The notes under the pieces: model-generated
The model's input: the letters and a program-made list of their open reading frames with translations, nothing else
Databases searched by the model: none
Told to the model about the DNA's origin: nothing
Position numbers and translations under genes: made by a program
Part shown: positions 7,254-15,892 of the stretch, in pieces
How the letters are laid out: the number at the start of each line of letters is the position of its first letter
Numbering within the stretch: the stretch's first letter is position 1
From: Litoreibacter sp.
Lineage (GTDB): Bacteria; Pseudomonadota; Alphaproteobacteria; Rhodobacterales; Rhodobacteraceae
Assembly: GCA_013042765.1 (NCBI GenBank)
Contig: JABDPP010000105.1
Span: 1-20,319, forward strand
DNA length: 20,319 nt
Direction: 5' to 3'

Positions 7254-8191
7254 GCGACTTTCGCCTCAATCGCGTCCCAGATCTTTCCCGCCACGTTGAT
7301 ATCGTCAAAGCGTTCAAGCTCCTGAATGCCGGTCGGTGAGGTCACGTTGATCTCCGTCATCCAGCCACCGATCACGTCGATACCGACGAAAATCTGGCCG
7401 TGATCTTTCAGATCCTGGCCAATCCTGGCGCAAATCTCGCGGTCCCGGTCGATCAGGCCCACCTTCTCGGGGCGCCCCCCTACATGCATGTTGGAACGCG
7501 TCTCGCCAGTGGCGGGGACGCGGTTGACGGCACCGACGGGTTCACCATCCACAAGAATGATGCGTTTGTCGCCCTTGGCCACATCGGGCAGGAATTTCTG
7601 AACGATCAGCGGCTCGCGGGAAAACCCGGTGAACAACTCATGCAGGGAGTTGATGTTGCGGTCATTCGGATCAAGGCGGAAAACTCCGGCCCCGCCATTG
7701 CCGTAAAGCGGTTTCAGAATGATGTCGCCATGTTTGGCCTTGAATGCCTTCAACGCCTCAATATCGCGCGCGATCGCGGTTGGGGGTGTCAGGTCGGGGT
7801 AGTCCAGAACCTTGAGTTTCTCCGGCCAGTTCCGTACCCAGGTCGGATCGTTGACCACGAGCGTATCGGGGTGAACCCGGTCGAGCAGATGCGTCGTGGT
7901 TATATATCCCATGTCGAAGGGCGGGTCCTGGCGCAGCCAGACCACATCCCAATCCGCAAGGTCAATCTCGGTTTGCGCGCCCAGCGCAAAATGATCGCCT
8001 TTGACACGGCGCACGCTCAGGGGCCAGCCATTGGCCAGCACATGGCCTTCACTGTATTTCAGCTTGTCTGGCGTGTAGTAAAACAGCTCATGGCCCCGGG
8101 CTTGCGCTTCTTCGGCGATCCGGAAACTGCTGTCCGCATCAATGTCGATCGCGTCAATCGGATCCATCTGGATGGCGACTTTCAGGGCCAT
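7250..8191 (-). CDS. gshB: Glutathione synthetase
   Basis: ATP-grasp enzyme joining gamma-glutamylcysteine and glycine to give glutathione, the last step of its synthesis. From ATG 8191 it has 313 residues, the usual size. Visible: N-terminal [31 protein letters not shown] 87-97, the glycine-rich loop [12 protein letters not shown] 160-171, [19 protein letters not shown] about 198-216, and the Mg/ATP site EINVTSPTG 280-288. The frame reaches back five codons to 8206, but 8191 has a strong GAGGAA six bases upstream. It is third in a minus-strand run rsmI-yraN-gshB, 77 bases after yraN, and is probably co-transcribed. Its end overlaps the convergent comM stop by four bases. Confidence 0.96.
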   Translation of the reverse strand: MALKVAIQMDPIDAIDIDADSSFRIAEEAQARGHELFYYTPDKLKYSEGHVLANGWPLSVRRVKGDHFALGAQTEIDLADWDVVWLRQDPPFDMGYITTTHLLDRVHPDTLVVNDPTWVRNWPEKLKVLDYPDLTPPTAIARDIEALKAFKAKHGDIILKPLYGNGGAGVFRLDPNDRNINSLHELFTGFSREPLIVQKFLPDVAKGDKRIILVDGEPVGAVNRVPATGETRSNMHVGGRPEKVGLIDRDREICARIGQDLKDHGQIFVGIDVIGGWMTEINVTSPTGIQELERFDDINVAGKIWDAIEAKVA

Positions 8192-8268
8192 GTTTATTCC
8201 TCGCACTGGTTCGAGGCCCTACATGGACTGTCGCGCGTCTGCTTTCAATGGCGTGTTGGTGCCGGCGT

Positions 8269-8622
8269 TCAGGCCGCGAAGGCATTCTCCAGCACCTCGA
8301 TCTGGCCGCTCCGATCCACGAGCGCCACATCAAACCGCGATGGCGTCTGCTGCCCGGCTGGCTGAGAACCCAGATACTGAGCGGCGGAGGCATAAATGCG
8401 CTTCATTTGCCGATGCGAGAGGCTTTCGGCGGCCCGTTGATGGGTACTGCTTTTCTTGACTTCGATGAAGATAAGATTCTGGTCGCGCCGCGCGATCAGA
8501 TCGATCTCGCCTGCCGCCGAGCGGTATCGGCGTGCTGCGATCTCATAGCCCGCGTTTTCGTATTGAAGTGCAACGGATTGCTCGGCTGCGAGGCCGGCAT
8601 GGTAGTTGGTGCGCTGCATCAT
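8269..8622 (-). CDS. yraN: YraN family (UPF0102) nuclease-fold protein
   Basis: 117 residues. The core GEIDLIARRDQNLIFIEVK (38-56) gives the E39, D41, E54-x-K56 pattern of the PD-(D/E)XK/Holliday-junction-resolvase-like fold of UPF0102. The N-terminal G-x-x-A-E-x-x-A pattern (GLAAEQSVALQY) is also typical. The biochemical role of the family is not settled. The ATG overlaps the end of rsmI in ATGATG (8622-8617), so either of two adjacent methionines could be used, and translation is coupled to rsmI. This rsmI-yraN adjacency is widespread in proteobacteria; in E. coli lpoA sits between them, while here the lpoA-like gene is divergent. Confidence 0.9.
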   Translation of the reverse strand: MMQRTNYHAGLAAEQSVALQYENAGYEIAARRYRSAAGEIDLIARRDQNLIFIEVKKSSTHQRAAESLSHRQMKRIYASAAQYLGSQPAGQQTPSRFDVALVDRSGQIEVLENAFAA

Positions 8623-9482
8623 TTCTCTTTCTCCATGCTCAATGCCAACTGGTAAACCTGCCGGCGCGGCAAATTCGTTTGCGCGACGACCTGCGCCACC
8701 GCGTCCTTCACCGAGCCGCCTTGAAACGCCTCGGACAGCAGGGCCCTGACGGCCTCGTCATCCCATTCCGCCTTCGCGCCGCGATCAACGAGAACGACAA
8801 TCTCGCCCTTGAGCGGTCGTCCCTCCAGCTCGCGCTGCAGATCACCCAAGGGGCCACGGAGCACTTCTTCGAACTTCTTTGTCAGCTCCCGCGCCACCGC
8901 AGCCTGCCGCGACGTCCCGTATACTGACACCAGATCATCTAACATTTTGTGAACGCGTTTCGGGGATTCGTAGAACACCAGCGTGCCCGGCACGGCACTC
9001 AGCGATTGCAGGAATTTTTTCCGCTGCCCGCTGGCGGTCGGCGCAAAGCCTGCAAAAAAGAAACTATCTGTCGGCAATCCGGACAGCGTCAGGGCCGCCA
9101 GCACGGCCGACGGTCCCGGGGCGGCCGTCACGCTGTACCCGGCCTCCGTCACGGCGCGGGCCAGTTGGTAGCCCGGATCCGCGATCAGCGGCGTTCCCGC
9201 TTCCGAAGCGTAGACCACCGATTTTCCGGCCTCCAACGCGTTCAGGATACGCGGCCTCTGCACTTTGCCGTTATGATCGTGATAGGCCAGCAGCGGGCGC
9301 CCTTCCAATGCGATCGCGTGGATATCCATCAGCTTTCGCAGACTGCGCGTGTCTTCGGCGGCAAGAATATCGGCCGAGGCCAGAATATCGAGCGCGCGCA
9401 GCGTGATATCGCGCGCGGTCCCGATTGGCGTTGCAATGAAATAGAGCCCGGGCGCCAGCGTTACGCGGTTTGCAGCCGTCAT
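8619..9482 (-). CDS. rsmI: 16S rRNA (cytidine(1402)-2'-O)-methyltransferase
   Basis: SAM-dependent enzyme that 2'-O-methylates C1402 of 16S rRNA in the decoding centre. 287 residues, family-typical. Visible tetrapyrrole-methylase-fold motifs: YFIATPIG 14-21, AAEDTR 41-46, LLAYHDHN 64-71, SEAGTPLIADPG 93-104, APGPSA 121-126, FFFAGFAP 141-148 and FYESPKR 170-176. It heads the minus-strand run rsmI-yraN-gshB and is transcribed divergently from the lpoA-like gene, with 97 bases between the starts. The yraN start overlaps its stop by four bases. Confidence 0.96.
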   Translation of the reverse strand: MTAANRVTLAPGLYFIATPIGTARDITLRALDILASADILAAEDTRSLRKLMDIHAIALEGRPLLAYHDHNGKVQRPRILNALEAGKSVVYASEAGTPLIADPGYQLARAVTEAGYSVTAAPGPSAVLAALTLSGLPTDSFFFAGFAPTASGQRKKFLQSLSAVPGTLVFYESPKRVHKMLDDLVSVYGTSRQAAVARELTKKFEEVLRGPLGDLQRELEGRPLKGEIVVLVDRGAKAEWDDEAVRALLSEAFQGGSVKDAVAQVVAQTNLPRRQVYQLALSMEKEK

Positions 9483-9579
9483 GAAAACTTCGTGCTCCGA
9501 TCACATTTACTTGGCCTTTGAGACCTCGTATCGTCTGTCTCGATAGCGGCACCGATCCCGGGCGCAAGGAGATTTCACG

Positions 9580-10752
9580 ATGATCAACATTTTTGCGCGG
9601 ACCCGCAAGAGGATCGAAGCGACGTTGAGGAGACTTGGGCTTCTTACAGCAGTCGCGCTTCTGGCGGGATGTAACGTTGACATTGGTGGCGGCACGCCGG
9701 TCTCCGAGGACCGGCCCGTCAAAGTCGCGCTTCTGGTGCCTTATGGCTCGGCCACGCCGGGCGACGGCGTGCTTGCCGCCAGCCTTGAGAATGCCGCGCG
9801 GCTGGCCGCGGCGGATCTTGGCGGCGGGGTCGAGATCACCGTCTACCCGACCGCGGGCGCAGCGGAGACGGCCGCGCTGGCCGCATCACAAGCAGTAGAT
9901 GAAGGCGCCGATATCATTTTGGGGCCCTTGCGGTCCGATGCCGCCGCGGCCGCCGCCGTGCAGACGCGCCGCACGGGGGTCAACGTTCTGGCCTTTTCCA
10001 ACAACAGCCAGGTTGCCGGCGGCAACCTGTTCGTGCTCGGCAATACGTTCGATACGATCTCCGACAGGCTCGTCTCCTTCGCCACGGCACAGGGTCGTTC
10101 GCGGATCGCCGTGGTCTACCCGGAAACGACTGTAGGCCGGATCTCCTATAATGCGATTGCCCGTGCCGCCGCCCGGGCCGGGGCCAGCCTCGTCGGTGAA
10201 AGCAGTTTCGAGTTCTCCCAGCAAGGGATCATCGCGGCCATTCCAGCCATGGCCGCGACAGTCAATGGCTCGGGCGCGAACACGCTGATGCTGACATCCG
10301 ACAGCACCGGGGCGCTGCCGATCCTCGCCCAGCTTCTCCCCGAGAACGGCGTCGATCCCGAGCTGATCAAATATATGGGGCTCTCGCGCTGGGACGTGCC
10401 GGTTGAGACGATGTCCTATCCTGGGCTTCAGGGGGGCTGGTTCGCTCTGCCCGACCCGGATCTGGTCGCGCGGTTCAATGCCCGCTACGAGTCCACATAT
10501 GGCGAGCCACCCGCTGCGCTGGCCGGTCTGGCCTATGACGGGATCGCGGCGGTGGGCGCTCTGGCTGCCGAAGGGCTTGCACCGACCACGGGCAACCTGA
10601 TGCAAGGCTCTGGTTTTGCTGGCGTGAACGGGGTATTCCGGTTCAACCCCGACGGCACCAACGAGAGAGCGCTGGCCGTCGTCCAGATCGCTAACAGTCA
10701 GGTTGAGATTATTGACCCCGCTCCAAAATTCTTCGGCACCGGTGGCTTCTGA
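9580..10752 (+). CDS. LpoA-like penicillin-binding protein activator lipoprotein
   Basis: 390 residues. A long basic n-region (to about 18), a hydrophobic core and lipobox LLAGC put the lipidated cysteine at 31, so it should be an outer-membrane or periplasm-facing lipoprotein. The mature part looks like a type I periplasmic-binding fold (VKVALLVPYGSA, AARLAAADLGGGVEITVYPT, GADIILGPLRSDAAAAAA, RIAVVYPETTVGR, and LAYDGIAAVGAL near the C-terminus), as in the C-terminal domain of LpoA, which activates the peptidoglycan synthase PBP1A in E. coli. The N-terminal TPR-like domain of E. coli LpoA is absent. Location beside rsmI-yraN supports the assignment. ATG 9580 has AAGGAG eight bases upstream. 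It probably forms an operon with glnD and murJ; MurJ is also a peptidoglycan gene. An amino-acid-binding protein is the alternative. Confidence 0.85.
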   Translation: MINIFARTRKRIEATLRRLGLLTAVALLAGCNVDIGGGTPVSEDRPVKVALLVPYGSATPGDGVLAASLENAARLAAADLGGGVEITVYPTAGAAETAALAASQAVDEGADIILGPLRSDAAAAAAVQTRRTGVNVLAFSNNSQVAGGNLFVLGNTFDTISDRLVSFATAQGRSRIAVVYPETTVGRISYNAIARAAARAGASLVGESSFEFSQQGIIAAIPAMAATVNGSGANTLMLTSDSTGALPILAQLLPENGVDPELIKYMGLSRWDVPVETMSYPGLQGGWFALPDPDLVARFNARYESTYGEPPAALAGLAYDGIAAVGALAAEGLAPTTGNLMQGSGFAGVNGVFRFNPDGTNERALAVVQIANSQVEIIDPAPKFFGTGGF

Positions 10753-13534
10753 GGCGCAACGCACCGCGCCTCAGCCCGTTGAAACCGATACTCTGATCTG
10801 CCCGCCCCGGGAGATTTTCGACTATGACGCGGTTTTCGCGGAACTGGACGCGGCAGTTGGCGCAGCCCCGGACGCAAAGGGAAAACGCGCCGAGGCCGTG
10901 CGCATCCTTGGTGCTGTACGCGACACTGCGCGTGCCCGGCTGGCACATGAATTCAGGGACCACCCTCTGGCGGCCGGCCGCCTGACCCGCGCCTACAGCT
11001 ACCTGACTGACGGCATCGTCCGGGCAACGCTCCACGCGGCACGCACCTATATTCATCCGCTGCCCAACCCGACCGAGGCCGAACGGCTCGCCGTTCTGGC
11101 GGTTGGCGGCTACGGCCGGGGCGAGATGGCACCCTTCTCCGATGTCGATCTGCTGTTTCTGACGCCCTACAAGATAACACCCTGGGCCGAGAGCCTGATC
11201 GAGAGCTCGCTCTACATCCTGTGGGATCTCAAGCTGAAGGTCGGGCATTCCAGCCGCACGGTGAAAGATTGCCTGCGACTGGCGAAGGAAGATTACACGA
11301 TCCGCACGGCGCTGCTGGAAAACCGTCTTGTCGACGGTCATGCGCCGCTGGCCGAGGAGTTGGACGATCGGCTCTGGCGCGAGCTGTTCCGCAACACGGC
11401 CGCCGACTACATCGAAGCCAAGCTTTCTGAGCGCTCCGAGCGCCTGCGCAAACATGGCGGGCAGCGCTACATGGTCGAGCCCAACATCAAGGAGGGCAAG
11501 GGCGGCCTGCGCGATCTTCAATCTCTGTTCTGGATTGCCAAATATGCCCGCCGTGTCAGAACCGCCGAGGCGCTGGTCGATCTGAAGGTGTTTACGCAAG
11601 AGGAGCTGGACGCCTTCCGCGATGCCGAGGAATTCCTGTGGGCGGTGCGTTCGCATCTCCACCTGATCTCGGATCGTGCGGTCGAACAGCTCAGCTTTGA
11701 TGTGCAGGTCGAGGTGGCCGCACGGATGGGCTACAAGGATGCTGGCGGCAGGCGTGCTGTTGAACATTTCATGCAGGCCTATTTCCGGCATGCAACCAAG
11801 GTGGGCGAGCTGACCCGGATCCTGCTGACCGATCTGGAGGCCCAGCATGTCAAGCAAGAGCCCTCGATCATCGGGTTCTTGCGGTCCGCCCGCCGCAAAC
11901 GCCTCAAGCCCGGCTACACGCTGAGCCAAAACCGGCTCGATGTAGAAGACCCGAGGGACTTTCGGAGCAATCCGGTCAACATGCTTCTTATGTTCGAGGA
12001 AGCCCTGCGCACGGGCTACCTGATCCACCCCAACGCGATGCGCCTGATCGCGGCAAATCTGGACCTGATCGACGACGCCGTACGACAGGACAAGGCCGCG
12101 GCAAAGATCTTTTTCGATACGCTTCTGCGCCACGGCAACCCCGAACGCGCGCTCAGGCGGATGAACGAGCTGGGCGTGCTGTCAGCCTATCTGCCGGAAT
12201 TCCAGCCCATCGTCGCGATGATGCAGTTCAACATGTACCACTCCTACACGGTGGACGAGCACACCATTCAATGCATCTCGGTACTGGCGCAGATCGAGCG
12301 CGAGGAACTGCAGGAAGAATTGCCCGTCGCCTCGGGGATCCTGAAGGAGGGCGTCAATCGCAAGGTGCTGTATCTGGCGCTGCTGCTGCATGATATCGGC
12401 AAGGGCCGCGACGAGGATCACGCGATCCTGGGCGCGCGGATTGCACGCAAGGTTGCTCCGCGTCTGGGGCTCAATGCGGAGGAAGCCGAGACCGTCGAGT
12501 GGCTGGTGCGCTACCACCTGCTGATGTCCGACATGGCCCAGAAACGCGACATTGCCGACCCGCGCACGGTGCGCGATTTCGCCAAGGCAGTGAAAACCGT
12601 GAAGCGGCTGGACCTGCTCACGGTTCTGACCGTCTGCGATATCCGCGGCGTCGGGCCGACCACGTGGAACAACTGGAAAGCCGCGCTGATCCGCGCACTC
12701 TATCGCCAGACGCGGCGCGGGCTGGAAGATGGCATGGAAGCGCTCAACCGCGAGGAGCGCGGTGTCGAGGCCAAGCGCAAGCTGCGTGCCGCCCTGCCCG
12801 ACTGGAGCGCCAAGGACCTCAAGCACGAGACCTCGCGGCACTACCCGCCCTACTGGCAGGGCCTGCACGTCACGGCGCATACGGATTTCGCACGCATGCT
12901 GCGCGATCTGAGCACCGACGAGATCCGGATCGAGCTGACGCCGGACGAGGACCGCGACGCCACACGGGTCTGTTTCGCCATGGCCGATCATCCGGGCATC
13001 TTCTCGCGCATGGCCGGCGCGCTGGCGCTAGTCGGTGCCAATGTGGTCGATGCGCGGACCTACACCTCCAAGGACGGCTTCGCGACAGCGGCCTTCTGGG
13101 TCCAGGATATCGAGGGTGCACCCTATGAGGCGGGACGCCTGCCGCGCCTGAAGAACATGATCGAGAAAACCTTGAAAGGCGAAGTCGTGGCCCGCGAGGC
13201 GCTCAAGAGCCGCGACAAGATCAAGAAACGCGAAAGCGAGTTCGTGGTGCCAACCTCGATCACCTTCGACAATGAGGGCTCGGAAATTTACACCATCATC
13301 GAGGTCGATACCCGTGACCGTCCGGGCCTTCTGCACGACCTGACCCGCACGCTGGCGGATAACAACATCTACGTCGCCAGCGCCGTGATCGCGACCTATG
13401 GCGAGCAGGTCGTCGACACGTTCTACGTCAAGGATATGTTCGGGTTGAAAATGCATGCCAGCTCGAAGCAGAAAACGCTGGAGAAAAAGCTGCGCACGGC
13501 CATCGCGCAAGGCGCGAAAAGAGCGCTCTCATGA
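10742..13534 (+). CDS. glnD: [Protein-PII] uridylyltransferase / uridylyl-removing enzyme
   Basis: Nitrogen sensor: uridylylates PII proteins (GlnB/GlnK) when glutamine is low and removes UMP when it is high. About 930 residues, as in alphaproteobacterial GlnD. Domain order (numbered from GTG 10742): nucleotidyltransferase with GGYGRGEMAPFSDVDLL (about 122-138), the GlnD linker domain with KEGKGGLRDLQ, a phosphohydrolase HD domain with LLLHDIGKGRDEDHA (His-Asp about 550-551), then two ACT glutamine-sensing domains starting near 743 (ADHPGIFSRMAGAL) and 852 (TRDRPGLLHDLTRTL). No ATG exists near the start. In-frame candidates are TTG 10703, TTG 10712 and GTG 10742; the last overlaps the lpoA-like stop by 11 bases and is chosen provisionally, though none has a clear ribosome site. 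The stop overlaps the murJ start (ATGA). Confidence 0.95.
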   Translation: MASEAQRTAPQPVETDTLICPPREIFDYDAVFAELDAAVGAAPDAKGKRAEAVRILGAVRDTARARLAHEFRDHPLAAGRLTRAYSYLTDGIVRATLHAARTYIHPLPNPTEAERLAVLAVGGYGRGEMAPFSDVDLLFLTPYKITPWAESLIESSLYILWDLKLKVGHSSRTVKDCLRLAKEDYTIRTALLENRLVDGHAPLAEELDDRLWRELFRNTAADYIEAKLSERSERLRKHGGQRYMVEPNIKEGKGGLRDLQSLFWIAKYARRVRTAEALVDLKVFTQEELDAFRDAEEFLWAVRSHLHLISDRAVEQLSFDVQVEVAARMGYKDAGGRRAVEHFMQAYFRHATKVGELTRILLTDLEAQHVKQEPSIIGFLRSARRKRLKPGYTLSQNRLDVEDPRDFRSNPVNMLLMFEEALRTGYLIHPNAMRLIAANLDLIDDAVRQDKAAAKIFFDTLLRHGNPERALRRMNELGVLSAYLPEFQPIVAMMQFNMYHSYTVDEHTIQCISVLAQIEREELQEELPVASGILKEGVNRKVLYLALLLHDIGKGRDEDHAILGARIARKVAPRLGLNAEEAETVEWLVRYHLLMSDMAQKRDIADPRTVRDFAKAVKTVKRLDLLTVLTVCDIRGVGPTTWNNWKAALIRALYRQTRRGLEDGMEALNREERGVEAKRKLRAALPDWSAKDLKHETSRHYPPYWQGLHVTAHTDFARMLRDLSTDEIRIELTPDEDRDATRVCFAMADHPGIFSRMAGALALVGANVVDARTYTSKDGFATAAFWVQDIEGAPYEAGRLPRLKNMIEKTLKGEVVAREALKSRDKIKKRESEFVVPTSITFDNEGSEIYTIIEVDTRDRPGLLHDLTRTLADNNIYVASAVIATYGEQVVDTFYVKDMFGLKMHASSKQKTLEKKLRTAIAQGAKRALS

Positions 13535-15072
13535 GCCAGCCGATCCGGCTGATGCGCGGTTTTGCCACCGTGGGAAGCTGGACATTGCTCAGCCGGGTGC
13601 TCGGCTTTGTGCGCGACGTTCTGATCGCCGGATTCCTGGGCGCAGGGCCGGTGGCAGAGGCCTTCCTGATCGCTTTCTCCCTGCCCAACATGTTTCGCCG
13701 CTTCTTCGCTGAAGGGGCGTTCAACATGGCTTTCGTGCCGATGTTCTCGAAAAAGCTCGAAGCCGGTGAGGGCGCAAAGGAATTCGCAGAGGATGCGTTT
13801 GCGGGGCTGGGCACGATCCTGATCGTCTTCACCCTGCTGGCAACGATCTTCATGCCCTATCTGGTGCTGGCCATGGCCAGTGGCTTTGTTGCCGATGAGC
13901 GGTTTGAACTTGCGGTTCTGTTTGGCCGGATCGCCTTTCCCTACATCCTGTTCATCTCGCTGGCGGCTCTGCTTTCGGGCGTTCTGAATGCGAGCGGGCG
14001 GTTCATTGCCGCGGCGGCCGCGCCTGTGCTGCTCAACATCCTGTTCATCGCGGCGCTGAGCGGCGCGTGGTGGCTGGGTCTCGATCTGGGCCGCACGCTG
14101 GCCTGGACGGTGCCGGTTGCGGGTTTGGCGCAGCTCTGGCTGGTGTGGACGGCCGCAGCGCGGGCGGGCTACCGGCTGGTCCCGAAACGCCCACAGATGA
14201 CGCCGGAGATGAAACGTCTGGCCATCATCGCGGCGCCCGCAGCGCTGGCCGGTGGCGTGGTGCAGGTCAATCTTCTGGTCGGCCGTCAGGTCGCCAGCTA
14301 TTTCGACGGGGCCGTGGCGTGGCTGAACTATGCCGACCGGCTTTATCAGTTGCCGCTCGGCGTGGTGGCGATTGCCATCGGGGTCGTGCTCTTGCCCGAT
14401 CTGAGCCGCAAGTTGCAGAACGGGGATGCGGCGGGCGGACAGGAGGCTTTCAACCGCGCGGGCGAACTGGCCCTGGCGCTGACCGTGCCCTGCGCAGTGG
14501 CTCTGATGGTGATCCCGACGCCGCTGATCTCGGTGCTGTTCGAGCGCGGCCAGTTTGGTCCCGATGACAGTGCCGCGACCGCAGTGGCCGTGGCCGTCTA
14601 CGGGCTCGGCCTGCCGGCATTTGTTCTGCAAAAGGTCTTCCAGCCGCTGTTTTTCGCGCGCGAGGACACAAAGCGCCCGTTTTATTTCGCGCTCGTGGCG
14701 CTGGTGGTAAACGCGGTGATCGCCATCGGTCTGGCCCCGGTGGTGGGCTATATCGCGGCGGCCCTCGGCACGACGCTGGCGGGCTGGGCGATGGGGGGGC
14801 TCTTGTGGATTTATGCCCGGCGGTTCGGAACGGCAGCGGAGTTTGACACGCGCTTCCGGCGCAGCGTGCCGCGGATCATTCTGGCCTCGGTCCTGATGGG
14901 GGGCGTGCTCTACCTGCTTTATCTGGTTCTGGGCGGGATGTTCGGGATGGCGGGATGGCGCTATCTCGGGCTGGCGGTTCTTCTGGTCGCGGGCGGGTTG
15001 TCCTATGCGTTGATCGGGCAGGCCCTTGGCGCGTTCCGCCTGCGCGACATTCGGGCCGCCCTGCGGCGCTAG
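13531..15072 (+). CDS. murJ: Lipid II flippase MurJ (MviN family)
   Basis: Inner-membrane transporter of the MOP superfamily that flips lipid II to the periplasmic side for peptidoglycan synthesis. 513 residues, very hydrophobic, consistent with the 14-helix family layout. Family motifs near the N-terminus: GSWTLLSRVLGFVRD 15-29 and LPNMFRRFFAEGAFNMAFVP 51-70, with the conserved arginines and acidic residue. Its ATG overlaps the glnD stop by four bases (13531-13534), so the two are translationally coupled; glnD-murJ adjacency is common in alphaproteobacteria. A hairpin with a following T-rich tract lies at 15078-15097, just after the stop. Confidence 0.96.
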   Translation: MSQPIRLMRGFATVGSWTLLSRVLGFVRDVLIAGFLGAGPVAEAFLIAFSLPNMFRRFFAEGAFNMAFVPMFSKKLEAGEGAKEFAEDAFAGLGTILIVFTLLATIFMPYLVLAMASGFVADERFELAVLFGRIAFPYILFISLAALLSGVLNASGRFIAAAAAPVLLNILFIAALSGAWWLGLDLGRTLAWTVPVAGLAQLWLVWTAAARAGYRLVPKRPQMTPEMKRLAIIAAPAALAGGVVQVNLLVGRQVASYFDGAVAWLNYADRLYQLPLGVVAIAIGVVLLPDLSRKLQNGDAAGGQEAFNRAGELALALTVPCAVALMVIPTPLISVLFERGQFGPDDSAATAVAVAVYGLGLPAFVLQKVFQPLFFAREDTKRPFYFALVALVVNAVIAIGLAPVVGYIAAALGTTLAGWAMGGLLWIYARRFGTAAEFDTRFRRSVPRIILASVLMGGVLYLLYLVLGGMFGMAGWRYLGLAVLLVAGGLSYALIGQALGAFRLRDIRAALRR

Positions 15073-15076
15073 TCGT

Positions 15077-15116
15077 GCCGCCTCCGGCGGGGATATTTAG
15101 GGAGAACTGAAAGGGT
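15077..15116. terminator. Hairpin with GGATATTT tail between convergent murJ and rhomboid-like genes (probable terminator, Rhodobacteraceae-type intergenic repeat)
   Basis: CCGCC-TCC-GGCGG (15078-15090) forms a five-base-pair GC stem with a three-base loop, followed by GGGATATTTAGGGAGAACTG. It sits 5 bases after the murJ stop and 38 bases from the end of the convergent rhomboid-like gene. I recall hairpins of this kind, CCTCCGGCGG then GGATATTT and a purine-rich tract, as recurrent between genes in Rhodobacteraceae genomes. The hairpin is seen directly; the terminator role and the dispersed-repeat status are inferred. Confidence 0.5.
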
Positions 15117-15127
15117 GGCTGGCGCGC

Positions 15128-15817
15128 TCAGCGCTGGCGCAGCCGTGTTTTGACGCGCTCCCAGCCGCCGGGGCTGAGCACAAAGGAGAGCAGGAAGCCG
15201 GTGCAGAAGCCCGCAAGATCGGCGATCCAGTCATGGCCCGCCCCAAAGAGCAGGCCGAAGACCAGTTGCAGCCCCATCAACACACCGATCAGGCTGAACG
15301 CGCGCGCAGAGTTCGCGCCCACGGCCGCAAGCCGCACCCAGAGCAGGAAGGTGAAGGCACCGATCAGGCCGTAAGCGCCGGGGAAGCCGCCCATCAGAGG
15401 CACGCGCGTGTCGATCAGCGTGCCGTAAGCCAGCCCGCCTGCGATGCAGGACAGCACGAACAGCGCCAGAAAGGCCGCGGCGTTGAACACCTCGCCCACC
15501 GCCTTGCCGATGGCCAGCGTGATGACGATCACGAAAGCGGTGTGGGTGAACGAGCCGTGGATCAGCGGATAGGTGACGAGGCGGGCCAATTGATCTGGCG
15601 GGTAGCGGCCGGTGTCACGCATCCAGTCCCAGACCGGGTCGAGAAAGGCGTAATCCTCGATCGCGGCCAGACGCCAGCCAACGGCACCGGGGCCGCCTAC
15701 CAGACCGGCAGCACCTGCCTGCAGGACCAGCTCGCCCGCCGCCAGCACCGCGGCCAGCGCCACCACGATCGGCGGCAGCGCGTTGAACGGGGAAGCGTCT
15801 GCGTTTTCATCATACAT
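15128..15817 (-). CDS. Rhomboid family membrane protein, apparently lacking the catalytic dyad
   Basis: 229 residues with about six membrane segments and the rhomboid layout: a long first loop, YPLIHGSFTHTAF at the start of the second helix, a small-residue-rich GGFPGAYGLIGAF segment where active rhomboids have GxSG, and DWIADLAGFCTGFLLS where they have the H-x-x-G helix. The serine of GxSG is replaced by proline (GFPG), the dyad histidine position reads Asp (ADLAG), and the oxyanion-helper asparagine after the His motif is Val. It is therefore predicted not to be a protease and may be a binding or quality-control pseudo-rhomboid. The frame runs back to 16069, overlapping trpS, but ATG 15817 (MYDENADASPFNALPP) gives a family-like N-terminus; ATG 15850 is an alternative. 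It stands alone, divergent from trpS. Confidence 0.85.
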   Translation of the reverse strand: MYDENADASPFNALPPIVVALAAVLAAGELVLQAGAAGLVGGPGAVGWRLAAIEDYAFLDPVWDWMRDTGRYPPDQLARLVTYPLIHGSFTHTAFVIVITLAIGKAVGEVFNAAAFLALFVLSCIAGGLAYGTLIDTRVPLMGGFPGAYGLIGAFTFLLWVRLAAVGANSARAFSLIGVLMGLQLVFGLLFGAGHDWIADLAGFCTGFLLSFVLSPGGWERVKTRLRQR

Positions 15818-15892
15818 GGGGCTGCTCTGGTTGACCTCTCTTTGTCCCATGGGTAAGCGACGGTGACGGATAAATCCAGACGGAGCGCAACA

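Noticed and set aside
10709..12133. A 474-codon open frame on the minus strand
   Set aside because: It is entirely antisense to glnD, whose domains are intact; there is no recognisable domain or ribosome site.
13423..14631. A 402-codon open frame on the minus strand, rich in His, Gln and Arg
   Set aside because: It is antisense to murJ; the composition is what the complement of a hydrophobic membrane gene gives.
15124..15134. GCGC-TCA-GCGC at the end of the rhomboid-like gene
   Set aside because: A four-base stem spanning the stop codon is expected by chance in GC-rich sequence.
15831..15859. TTGACC-N17-TAAGCG as a trpS promoter
   Set aside because: The -35 is good but the -10 matches only two of six consensus bases, so it was not listed as a feature.
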